Source of the DNA: Kitasatospora viridis
GTDB lineage: Bacteria; Actinomycetota; Actinomycetes; Streptomycetales; Streptomycetaceae
Length of the DNA: 64,000 nucleotides
NCBI RefSeq assembly: GCF_007829815.1
Contig: NZ_VIWT01000004.1
Span: 619,102-683,101 of the forward strand
Direction: 5' to 3'
This document shows, one piece after another, positions 17,520 to 24,923 of this stretch. A program made the position numbers and the translations under genes. A model generated the notes under the pieces. The model had not been told where the DNA came from. It was given only the letters and a program-made list of their open reading frames with translations, and did no database searches. Every line of letters begins with the position of its first letter. Position 1 is the first letter of the stretch.

Positions 17520-18086
17520 TCAGCCGCCCAGGGTCGCCACCCCCGCCTCGGCGAACTGCTCGTCCTGGTCGCCGCTAGGGGCACCGGCCACGCCGATGGC
17601 CGCGATCGGGGCGCCCTTCGACTGGACGGGGGCGCCACCGGCGAGGAACAGCGTGTTCGGGATGTCCTTCAGGCCCGGGGCCTGGGCGAGGCGCTTGGCC
17701 AGCTCGGAGGTCGGGGCGTTCCAGGAGACCGCGGTGAACGCCTTGCGGGTGGCCGACTCCGCGGACTGGGGACCGGCTCCGTCGCCCTTGAGCAGGACCC
17801 TGGTCACGCCGTCGCGGTCCACCACGGCGACCGAGACGTGCTGGCCGGCCTTGTTCGCCGCGGCGAGCGAGGCCTCGGCGGCCTTGGTCGCCGCATCGAT
17901 GGTCAGCACCGGCACGGTGGTGACGTTCCGGTCCGAGGTGTTCGCCTTGGCGGCGACGGCCACCGCCGGGGTCTCGGGCTGGTCGGCGTTGGCCGACACG
18001 GCGCCGACGGTGACCGTGCCGGCGACCGCCGCGACGAGCGCTCCGGCGATGATCCGGCTGCGCGTACTCATGGTCTTCGGGTTCAT
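17520..18086 (-). CDS. hbpS: HbpS-like secreted heme-binding sensor protein (GlcG/HbpS family)
   Basis: 188 residues. ATG start with aggag 6 nt upstream. An N-terminal Ala-rich signal (IIAGALVAAVAGTVTVGAVSANA) precedes a GlcG/HbpS domain: AAKAAEASLAAA, VSVAVVDRDG, ATRKAFTAVSW, and LFLAGGAPVQ. In Streptomyces reticuli HbpS is an extracellular octamer that binds heme and iron and controls the SenS kinase under redox stress. Here it diverges from a senS/senR-like pair, matching that locus. It is the accessory input of a three-component system. Confidence 0.88.
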   Translation of the reverse strand: MNPKTMSTRSRIIAGALVAAVAGTVTVGAVSANADQPETPAVAVAAKANTSDRNVTTVPVLTIDAATKAAEASLAAANKAGQHVSVAVVDRDGVTRVLLKGDGAGPQSAESATRKAFTAVSWNAPTSELAKRLAQAPGLKDIPNTLFLAGGAPVQSKGAPIAAIGVAGAPSGDQDEQFAEAGVATLGG

Positions 18087-18274
18087 CTTTCGCTCCTGCT
18101 CTGGTGGGCCGTCCTCGGGCTGTGCTGTCTTGGCACTGCTGCCGTCGGTCGGCCGGGATCCGGCGGTGGTCGGGCTCCCCGGCCCGTTCGCCTGGATCGA
18201 TCATGCGACCCGCCAGGGCCTCTCCGGATCGGCGTTCCGGCTGCCCTGGCCAGGCAAGATGGATGACAAGGGGG

Positions 18275-18290
18275 TCAGCCGATCGGCTGA
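18275..18290. promoter_or_regulatory. 16-bp perfect palindrome between hbpS and senS
   Basis: TCAGCCGATCGGCTGA is a perfect palindrome about 85 bp upstream of senS in the divergent region. It is a candidate operator for SenR or another regulator; I do not know the consensus of the SenR site, so the assignment is a guess. Confidence 0.4.
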
Positions 18291-18373
18291 TGTACCGGGC
18301 TCTGGACCGGGGCAGGATGCGAGTGCACACATGCCGGCGCGAGACAGGAACGCGAGACAGGAAGGAGAGAACC

Positions 18374-19561
18374 GTGCGGAACCCGATCGACCTGGCCACC
18401 GACCGTGACGCCGAGCGCGATGCCCGGTGGCTCGTGATCGCCTTGCAGGCCGCCTTCGTGCTGCTGCTCACCGCGTCGCTCACCCGCTACCTGAGCCACC
18501 ACGGGGGTTCCGCACTCGCCCCCTGGGTGGTCGCGCTCAGCGCGGCGCTGGCCGCCGTCCAACTCCTCGGCGCCCGCCGGCGTAGCCCGGCGAACCTCGC
18601 CGCGGTGGTGGCGCTCTGGGTGCTGCTGGTGCTGCTCGCGCCGAGCTTCGCGTGGTGCGCGGTCCCGCTGATCTACGGCGTGCTGCGCACTCTGCGCGCC
18701 CGGGCCGCGATCCCACTGGTCGCCGCGTTCACCGCGCTCGTCGTGGTGGCCGAGCTCCGGCTCGCGAACGGTTTCGACACCTCGGCGCTGCTGGTGCCGA
18801 CCTCGGTGGCCGGCCTGGCGACCGCCGTCTTCCAGTACATGGAGCGTCAGGCCGACCGGCAGCGCCGACTGATCGTCGACCTGGTGCTGACGAGGCGCGA
18901 GCTCGCGGCCACCGAGCGGCGCGAGGGCACCCTGGCCGAACGCGAGCGGCTGGCCCGCGAGATCCACGACACCCTCGCCCAAGGGCTGTCCAGCCAACGG
19001 ATGCTGCTCCAGGCCGCCGATCGCACCTGGGACCGGGATCCCAAGCTCGCCCGGCGGCACGTCCGCACCGCGACGCAGATCGCCGCACGGAACCTGGCGG
19101 AGGCCCGCCGGTTCGTCCGTGACCTGGCCCCGGTCGAGCTCGCCGACGGAAGCCCGCTGGAGGCCGCGCTCCGTGCGCTGGCCGAGCGCGAGAGCACCGA
19201 GAGCGGCCTGCCGGTCCGCTTCCAACTCGACGGCATCCCGGTGCCGCTGCCCGCCGCCGCCCGCAACGCCCTCTTCCGGGTCGCCCAGGGCGCCCTCGCC
19301 AACATCAGGGAGCACGCAGACGCCTCCACCGCCGCACTGACCCTGTCCTACCTCGACGACCAGACCGTCCTGGACATCACCGACGACGGGCGCGGTCTTC
19401 CGCTCACCGGCACCATGCAGTCCGACTCGGAGGAAGACCGCGGCTACGGCCTCCCCGCGATGCAGGCCCGCCTGAAACAGCTGGGCGGTGCACTCGCAAT
19501 CGAGAGCACACCCGGCGATGGCACTGTCCTGTCCGCGACGATCCCGTTGGAGGTTCCATGA
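18374..19561 (+). CDS. senS: SenS-like sensor histidine kinase
   Basis: 395 residues from a GTG with aaggaga 5-6 nt upstream. The N-terminal ~150 residues have about five transmembrane helices (WLVIALQAAFVLLLTASL, VVALWVLLVLLAPSFAW and others). A short linker leads to a HisKA_3 domain with ERLAREIHDTLAQGLSSQRM, placing the phosphorylated His at about residue 198. The HATPase domain has NALFRVAQGALANIREHA and DDGRGLP, and ends with GYGLPAMQARL. Layout and context match SenS, which HbpS keeps in check outside the cell. It overlaps senR by 4 bp (ATGA). Confidence 0.88.
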   Translation: MRNPIDLATDRDAERDARWLVIALQAAFVLLLTASLTRYLSHHGGSALAPWVVALSAALAAVQLLGARRRSPANLAAVVALWVLLVLLAPSFAWCAVPLIYGVLRTLRARAAIPLVAAFTALVVVAELRLANGFDTSALLVPTSVAGLATAVFQYMERQADRQRRLIVDLVLTRRELAATERREGTLAERERLAREIHDTLAQGLSSQRMLLQAADRTWDRDPKLARRHVRTATQIAARNLAEARRFVRDLAPVELADGSPLEAALRALAERESTESGLPVRFQLDGIPVPLPAAARNALFRVAQGALANIREHADASTAALTLSYLDDQTVLDITDDGRGLPLTGTMQSDSEEDRGYGLPAMQARLKQLGGALAIESTPGDGTVLSATIPLEVP

Positions 19562-20217
19562 CGACAAACCCGCTGGCCGAGACGCCCACGAAGGGCCTGC
19601 GGCTGCTCATCTGCGACGACCACGCGGTGGTGCGGGCCGGGTTGCTGGCCCTGCTCGCCAGTGACGAGGCGATCGATGTGGTGGGCGAGGCCAGCAACGG
19701 CGAACAGGCCGTCACCCTGGCTGCCCAGCTGCACCCGCAAGTGGTGCTGATGGACCTGCAGCTCGGCCCCGGGATCGACGGGGTCACCGCCACCGCGCAG
19801 ATCACCTCCGCGCCCAACCCGCCCAACGTGCTGGTCCTGACCACCTACGACACCGACGCCGACATCGCGCGGGCCATTGCCGCGGGCGCCGCCGGCTACC
19901 TGCTGAAAGCAGAGCCGCCGGAGGAGCTGTTCAACGCGATCCACGCCGCCGCCCGCGGTCACACCGCCCTGTTCTCCCGGCCGGTCGCCTCCCGGGTGTT
20001 GGCCCAGATGCGCTCCCCGTCCCCCAGGCTCACCGACCGCGAGCAGGACATCCTCAACCAGCTCGGCCAGGGCCTGGGCAACCGCGAGATCTCCCGAGCC
20101 CTCTACATCAGCGAAGCCACCGTCAAAACCCACCTCAGCCGGATCTACACCAAGCTCGGGGTGGAGACCCGGGCCGGCGCTGTCGCCGTGGCCAAGGAGC
20201 GCCGACTCCTGCGGTGA
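19558..20217 (+). CDS. senR: SenR-like NarL-family response regulator
   Basis: 219 residues. The receiver domain has the acidic pocket LLICDDHAVVRAGL, phosphoacceptor D66 in VVLMDLQLGPG, and the conserved Lys in AGYLLKAEPPEEL. The C-terminal LuxR-type HTH is complete (LTDREQDILNQLGQGLGNREISRALYISEATVKTHLSRIYTKLGV). In S. reticuli, SenR activates the catalase-peroxidase gene cpeB and hbpS; neither cpeB nor furS is in this window. The start codon overlaps the senS stop, so the pair is translationally coupled. Confidence 0.9.
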   Translation: MTTNPLAETPTKGLRLLICDDHAVVRAGLLALLASDEAIDVVGEASNGEQAVTLAAQLHPQVVLMDLQLGPGIDGVTATAQITSAPNPPNVLVLTTYDTDADIARAIAAGAAGYLLKAEPPEELFNAIHAAARGHTALFSRPVASRVLAQMRSPSPRLTDREQDILNQLGQGLGNREISRALYISEATVKTHLSRIYTKLGVETRAGAVAVAKERRLLR

Positions 20218-20308
20218 CCCCTCCAGCACTGTTCCTTGACAGCTCCACAGAGCGCTGAAATTCCCTCAGACGAGCGGCCGAGCCTGGCTCTACCGCTACC
20301 GTTCCAGC

Positions 20309-20908
20309 GTGACTGACACCAACGCGGCCCGCCTCGGGGCCGATGCCGCTCGCCGCCTCCGCCAGGCAGACTGTTGCACGATCGAACCCGGCCTCAGCGA
20401 GGACGAGTTCGGGCGCATAGAGGCCGAGTACGGCTTCCGTTTCTCCGACGACCACCGCGCCTTCCTCACCGCGGGCCTGCCGGTCCATTCACCGCCCGAG
20501 GAGGGCGCCACCTGGGAGCACCCGTGGCCCAACTGGCGCGACGGCGACCCCGAGGAACTCCGCTCCCACCTCTCCTGGCCGACCGACGGAGTGCTGGCGG
20601 CCATCGAGGACGGCCATTGGCAAGCCTCGTGGGGCGCGCGCCCCACTGACCCGGACGCCGCCCGCGCCACGGCGGCCGAGCACCTGGCGATGGTGCCGAA
20701 ACTGGTCCCCCTGTACGCCCACCGGTTCCTTCCCGCAGGCAGTGGGACCCACGGGCACCCGGTCCTCTCGATATGGGGAACGGACATCATCTGCTACGGC
20801 GAGGACCTCGCCGATTACATCAGCAACGAGTTCGACGCGGACTACGAGTTCCCCGAGGCCTGGAACCCGCAAGCCAGCGTGGCCTTCTGGCGGGACTACC
20901 TGCGGTAG
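20309..20908 (+). CDS. SMI1/KNR4 family protein
   Basis: 199 residues. It begins with LSEDEFGRIEAEYGFRFSDDHRAFLTAGLPV, the SMI1/KNR4 N-terminal helix and 'P-x-D-hydrophobic' region, and ends with GHPVLSIWGTDIICYGEDLADYISNEF, the typical closing strands. Stand-alone members serve as immunity proteins for contact-dependent or polymorphic toxins, or have unknown roles. No toxin gene is adjacent, so I assign no specific role. The start is GTG, about 8 nt after a possible -10 (TACCGT), so the message may be leaderless. Confidence 0.75.
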   Translation: MTDTNAARLGADAARRLRQADCCTIEPGLSEDEFGRIEAEYGFRFSDDHRAFLTAGLPVHSPPEEGATWEHPWPNWRDGDPEELRSHLSWPTDGVLAAIEDGHWQASWGARPTDPDAARATAAEHLAMVPKLVPLYAHRFLPAGSGTHGHPVLSIWGTDIICYGEDLADYISNEFDADYEFPEAWNPQASVAFWRDYLR

Positions 20909-21173
20909 TACGGCCGACTTGCCACGGCTCCCGCACCGCAGCCGCCTCACCTCGGGCGACGTTCCGTCAGCGCCGGTCCCGGATCGTGCAACTGGGCGGC
21001 GCTGTGCCCAGCACTGCAGCCGATGTCTGCCACCGGTCCGCCTCCCACAGCACGCGCACTGGCCGCGCCACCGCCAAGTTCGGCCCATCCACCGAGCCAC
21101 CAAAACCCCTCGCGACGTTGCACGTTCAGCGCTATTCTCCCCGCCGTCGAAGTCGATCGAGGAGGTGAGGGTT

Positions 21174-21242
21174 ATGGCTGCCGCACGTCAGCCTCGCCAT
21201 GCCTTCATCCGGGTCGCCAGCCGAGCCAATCCAGCCGACTGA
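21174..21242 (+). CDS. 22-residue leader peptide upstream of the epimerase
   Basis: ATG preceded by an exceptionally strong ribosome site (AGGAGGTGAGG, 21160-21170). The peptide ends PRHAFIRVASRANPAD. The RHxxxRVAS pattern recalls the short actinobacterial leader peptides (RRHVDLxRVASA-type) that precede regulated genes, although the usual Cys end is missing. It stops 57 bp before the GTG of the NAD-dependent epimerase gene. An attenuation or coupling role is inferred from position only. Confidence 0.55.
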   Translation: MAAARQPRHAFIRVASRANPAD

Positions 21243-21298
21243 CCGAGCTTCACGCACCGCGCCCCGGGCCGCACCAGTCGATTCCGGAGTCGCACACC

Positions 21299-22294
21299 GT
21301 GCACCTCACCAGCGCTTCCCACTCTGTCAGCACGTCCAGCCCCGCCCGCACCGCCGGCGCCGCCAGCACCCAACCGCTGCGCCTGCTCGTCCTGGGCGGC
21401 ACCCGCTTCCTCGGCCGCGCCGTCGTCGAGGCCGCGCTCGCCGAGGGCCACCAGGTGACCCTGTTCAACCGGGGCCGTACCAACCCGGGCCTCTTCCCGG
21501 AGGTCGAGACCGTCATCGGCGATCGCACCGCTGACCTCTCCGACCTATCCGACCTCTCCACCCCCGCCAACCCGGGCGGGCCGACCGGGCGCCACTGGGA
21601 CGCGGTCATCGACGTCGCCGGCTACCTCCCCGAGGTGGTGGCCCGCTCGGTCAACGCCCTCCGGGGCCGAGTTGACCGTTACCTCTTCATCTCCTCGCTC
21701 TCCGTCCTGGCCGACCAGAGCACCGTGCAGGACGAGGACGGCGAGGTGCTCCGCCTGTGCGAAGGCACGCCGCCGCACGAGCTGTACGGAGCACGCAAGG
21801 CCGCCTGCGAGCAGGCCGTGCTCGATGGCTTCGGCTCGCAGGCCACGATCATCCGTCCCGGCATGATCGTCGGGCCGCACGATCCCACGGACCGGTTCGC
21901 GTACTGGCCGCGCCGGTTCGCCCGTGGTGGCCGGGTCCTGCTCCCCGGCGATCCGGCGGACGCCGCGCAGTTCATCGACGTCCGCGACCTCGCGGACTGG
22001 ATCCTGCGGTGCGTCCGCTCCGCTCTCGGCGGCACCTTCAACACCACCGGCCGGCCGATGCACTTCGGGGACTTCTTCGCCGGCTGTAGCACCGTCACCC
22101 GCTCGACGGCGGAGCCCGTGTGGGTCTCCAGCGAACGACTGCTCGGCGCCGGAGTCGATCCCTGGATGGGGGTTCCGATGTGGATCGCCGATCCGGCTTG
22201 TGCCGCCATCAACCAGGTCGACGTCTCGCGGGCCCTCGGTGCCGGCCTGACGCTGCGTCCGCTGGAACGGACGCTGCTCGACACACTCGCCTGA
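21299..22294 (+). CDS. NAD-dependent epimerase/reductase, C-terminus cut by an in-frame TGA
   Basis: 331 residues to the TGA. GTG start with a weak ccggag upstream. The extended-SDR glycine motif VLGGTRFLGRAVVEAAL is near residue 28. LYGARKAACEQAV (YxxxK) is near residue 165, and IIRPGMIVGPHDPTDRFAYWPRRFARGG is family-typical. The frame stays open for another 28 codons after the TGA and reads like the normal family ending (DTARGG...GLSAEEEQRLLRELAD). The normal residue after DTLA in relatives is Trp (TGG), so this is most likely TGG to TGA. The catalytic core is intact. Substrate unknown, probably a nucleotide sugar or similar. Confidence 0.82.
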   Translation: MHLTSASHSVSTSSPARTAGAASTQPLRLLVLGGTRFLGRAVVEAALAEGHQVTLFNRGRTNPGLFPEVETVIGDRTADLSDLSDLSTPANPGGPTGRHWDAVIDVAGYLPEVVARSVNALRGRVDRYLFISSLSVLADQSTVQDEDGEVLRLCEGTPPHELYGARKAACEQAVLDGFGSQATIIRPGMIVGPHDPTDRFAYWPRRFARGGRVLLPGDPADAAQFIDVRDLADWILRCVRSALGGTFNTTGRPMHFGDFFAGCSTVTRSTAEPVWVSSERLLGAGVDPWMGVPMWIADPACAAINQVDVSRALGAGLTLRPLERTLLDTLA

Positions 22295-22461
22295 GACACC
22301 GCCCGTGGAGGACCGGCCACCGGTGCCGAAGGGCTCAGCGCGGAGGAGGAGCAGCGGCTCCTGCGCGAACTCGCGGACTGAGCAGACCGGTTGGGCAGCC
22401 AGTGAGACCTCCCCGAAGCCTCCCAGGGCGCCCTCCCTCTGACCCCTTGCCAGTTCCCAGT

Positions 22462-22497
22462 GCCCCGATCGGCAGCGGCCCTCGTGCCGATCGGGGC
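22462..22497 (+). terminator. Hairpin terminator after the epimerase
   Basis: Perfect 13-bp arms GCCCCGATCGGCA and its complement with a 10-nt loop, about 80 bp after the second stop of the epimerase frame. Confidence 0.7.
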
Positions 22498-22590
22498 GGA
22501 CCGGCCGTGCGGCGGCCGGTCGATGGTCAGGGAGCGACCACGGGGACACACTATCCGACAGCTTCCAACAAGAAACATCAATCACGGGTC

Positions 22591-22620
22591 TTGACCGGCG
22601 TGACAGGTGACATGTGTTAT
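22591..22620 (+). promoter_or_regulatory. Promoter of the secreted HExxE protein gene
   Basis: TTGACC, an 18-nt spacer and TGTTAT give a plausible housekeeping promoter about 90 bp upstream of the GTG start. The spacer contains tgacaggtgaca, a partial direct repeat. Confidence 0.5.
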
Positions 22621-22712
22621 TGCACAGGCGCCGTCGGCTCCTGCTCAGAACAGCGTGCGACGGCAGCCACCAACCTGTCCCCCGCTCCCTCCCACAGAGA
22701 GTCAGGACCCCT

Positions 22713-24716
22713 GTGCCCATCGCACGCTCACGCACCGGCGGCTCGCTGAAGCGCCTGCTACTGACCGTCGTCGCCTTAGGAGTCGCCACCGCCGGCCTGA
22801 CCGGCACCGCCGGCGCCCAAGCACAGCCGACACCTCCCTCCGCCGGCTCGGCGACCGGCTCCAACACCCACCCCGCGGGCGAGGGCTGGCAGCAGATCAA
22901 CGGCACCTGGGTGCAGCTCGGCGCCAGCCGCCCGCACGTGATGCCGAACGCCACCACCTTCGCCAAGCAGCAGGCCGCCCAGGCCGCCGCCGCGAAGAGC
23001 GGCGGCACCGGTGGCGGCGCCACCGCGCAGGCTGCCACCCCGAACGGGATCGTCACCCCGGACAACAACTACGACCTGCAGATGACCTACCGCGGCGGCC
23101 AGGACTCGATCGGTGTCACCACCGGCGCGCCGAAGGTCTACTTGGTCCTCTGGGGGAACCAGTGGGGCAAGCAGGGCACCGACCCGGCCACCGGCGACGC
23201 CACCTTCACCGGTGACCCCGACCAGGCAGTGCCCTACCAGCAGGAGTTCTTCAAGGGCCTGGGCAGCAGCACCGACACCTGGTCCAAGGTCATGACGCAG
23301 TACTGCGAGGGCATCCCGGCGGCCTCGGACTACTGCCCGACCACCGCCAACCACACCGGCTTCCCGCTGGCCGGTCAGACCCTGGCCGGTATCTGGTACG
23401 ACAACTCCGCGCCCTCCCCGCAGGCTGCGACCGAGCCGCAGATCGCCGCCGAGGCGGTCGCGGCCGCCAAGCACTTCGGCAACGTCCAGGCGAACCAGAA
23501 CCGGAACGTCCAGTACGTCATCGACACCCCGCAGGGCGAGGACTCCGACAAGTGGAAGGAGCTCGGCTACTGCGCCTGGCACACCTTCACCCGGACCGCC
23601 TCGTCGGGCACCCTGGCCTACACCCTGATGCCGTACCTGACCGACGTCGGCGCCTGCGGCACCAACTGGATCAACCCGGGTCCGCGCGGCCGCCTCGACG
23701 GCTACGGCATCATCGGCGGCCACGAGTACGCCGAGACCATCACCGACCAGAACCCGTCCGGTGCCTGGACCGACGCCACCGGCCAGGAGATCGGTGACAA
23801 GTGCTCCTGGATCCAGGTCGGCCGCAACGGCGGGATGTTCAACCTCCAGCTCTCCACCGGCAGCTTCCCGGTGCAGACCATGTGGTCCAACTACGACCAC
23901 CTCTGCATGGGCAACGACCCGCTCTTCACCAACACCCCGCTGCTGGTCACCCAGCCGTGTGAGCAGAGCCTGCAGGTCGGCAAGCCGGTCGACATCCCGG
24001 TGCTGGCCTCGGACGCGGCCGGCCGCCCGATCAGCTACAGCGCCAAGGGCCTGCCCAGCGGCCTGAAGATCAACGCGACCACCGGTCACATCACCGGCAC
24101 CACCAAGGCGACCGGCTGGAAGACCATCACGGTCACCGGCAAGGACGACCAGGGCAACAACCAAAGCCAGACCTTCAAGGCCGGCTTCTTCACGGGCCCG
24201 CAGGTCGGTTGCGCCCCGATCGAGCAGCTCAACGACGCCGGCTTCGAGAACGGCACCTCCGACCACTACGACTGGAACCCGTCCGGGTACAACATCATCA
24301 CCCCGTCCTCGGCGCACCAGGCCCACACCGGCAACGGCTACGCCTGGCTCGGCCAGGACACCGCCACCGACGACTCGATCACCCAGTGGGTCGAGACCAC
24401 CCCGGGCTACAGCCAGGAGCACTTCTCCTTCTGGCTGAACATCACCGGGAACGCCCAGGGCACCTCGGCCGCGACCGGCGCCCCGCTGGACACCCTCTCG
24501 CTGGAGCTCTACGACCAGTACACCGGCAACTACATCGGTACCGTGCGCACCTGGAACAACCTCAACGCGACCAACGGCTACCAGCTCCAGCAGCTGGACC
24601 TGACCCCGTTCGTCGCACCGGAGTTCGGCTCCACGGTGGGCATCAAGCTGGTCGCGCACGAGACCAGCGGCAAGACCGCCTTCCTGATCGACGACGCCTC
24701 GGTGAAGCTCACCTGA
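22713..24716 (+). CDS. Secreted putative metallopeptidase-like protein with HEYAE motif, Ig-like and jelly-roll domains
   Basis: 667 residues from a GTG with agga about 5 nt upstream. A signal peptide (LKRLLLTVVALGVATAGLTGTAGA) is clear. Residues ~100-405 form the main domain with GIIGGHEYAETITDQNPSGAW, an HExxE-type zinc motif followed by a conserved Asp as seen in many secreted bacterial and fungal proteins. Next comes a putative Ig (He_PIG) module (QSLQVGKPVDIPVLASDAAG...GLKINATTGHITG), then a C-terminal jelly-roll with NDAGFENGTSDHYDW. Peptidase activity is inferred from the motif only. It is monocistronic with its own promoter and terminator. Confidence 0.75.
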   Translation: MPIARSRTGGSLKRLLLTVVALGVATAGLTGTAGAQAQPTPPSAGSATGSNTHPAGEGWQQINGTWVQLGASRPHVMPNATTFAKQQAAQAAAAKSGGTGGGATAQAATPNGIVTPDNNYDLQMTYRGGQDSIGVTTGAPKVYLVLWGNQWGKQGTDPATGDATFTGDPDQAVPYQQEFFKGLGSSTDTWSKVMTQYCEGIPAASDYCPTTANHTGFPLAGQTLAGIWYDNSAPSPQAATEPQIAAEAVAAAKHFGNVQANQNRNVQYVIDTPQGEDSDKWKELGYCAWHTFTRTASSGTLAYTLMPYLTDVGACGTNWINPGPRGRLDGYGIIGGHEYAETITDQNPSGAWTDATGQEIGDKCSWIQVGRNGGMFNLQLSTGSFPVQTMWSNYDHLCMGNDPLFTNTPLLVTQPCEQSLQVGKPVDIPVLASDAAGRPISYSAKGLPSGLKINATTGHITGTTKATGWKTITVTGKDDQGNNQSQTFKAGFFTGPQVGCAPIEQLNDAGFENGTSDHYDWNPSGYNIITPSSAHQAHTGNGYAWLGQDTATDDSITQWVETTPGYSQEHFSFWLNITGNAQGTSAATGAPLDTLSLELYDQYTGNYIGTVRTWNNLNATNGYQLQQLDLTPFVAPEFGSTVGIKLVAHETSGKTAFLIDDASVKLT

Positions 24717-24796
24717 CAGCCCACCTGACAACTCGCCGGTCGGTGCCCGGCCCGACGGCGAGACCGTCGGCGCCCGGCACTCGGTAGTCCAGTCGG

Positions 24797-24833
24797 CTGT
24801 GGCCCCGCCCTCCAACGGAGGACGGGGCCACAG
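24797..24833 (+). terminator. Hairpin terminator, 17-bp arms
   Basis: CTGTGGCCCCGCCCTCC, a 3-nt loop (aac) and a complementary arm with one mismatch. It lies 80 bp after the secreted HExxE protein gene and can also serve the convergent StyA-like gene. Confidence 0.8.
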
Positions 24834-24874
24834 CGCCTGACTCGGCATCAGCACCGTCCCGGGCGACACCTCCG

Positions 24875-24922
24875 ACCAACGGTGCAACGTACCAACGGTG
24901 CAACGGACCAGCGGTTCAGCGT
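24875..24922. repeat. 16-bp tandem repeat abutting a stop codon
   Basis: Two near-identical copies of accaacggtgcaacgt and a third with 13/16 matches, ending two bases before the stop of the StyA-like gene on the minus strand. Confidence 0.8.
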
Positions 24923-24923
24923 T

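Noticed and set aside
22292..22294. TGA in the epimerase as a selenocysteine codon
   Set aside because: Relatives have Trp, not Cys, at this place, and no selenocysteine hairpin is visible after it. A point mutation or sequencing error is simpler.
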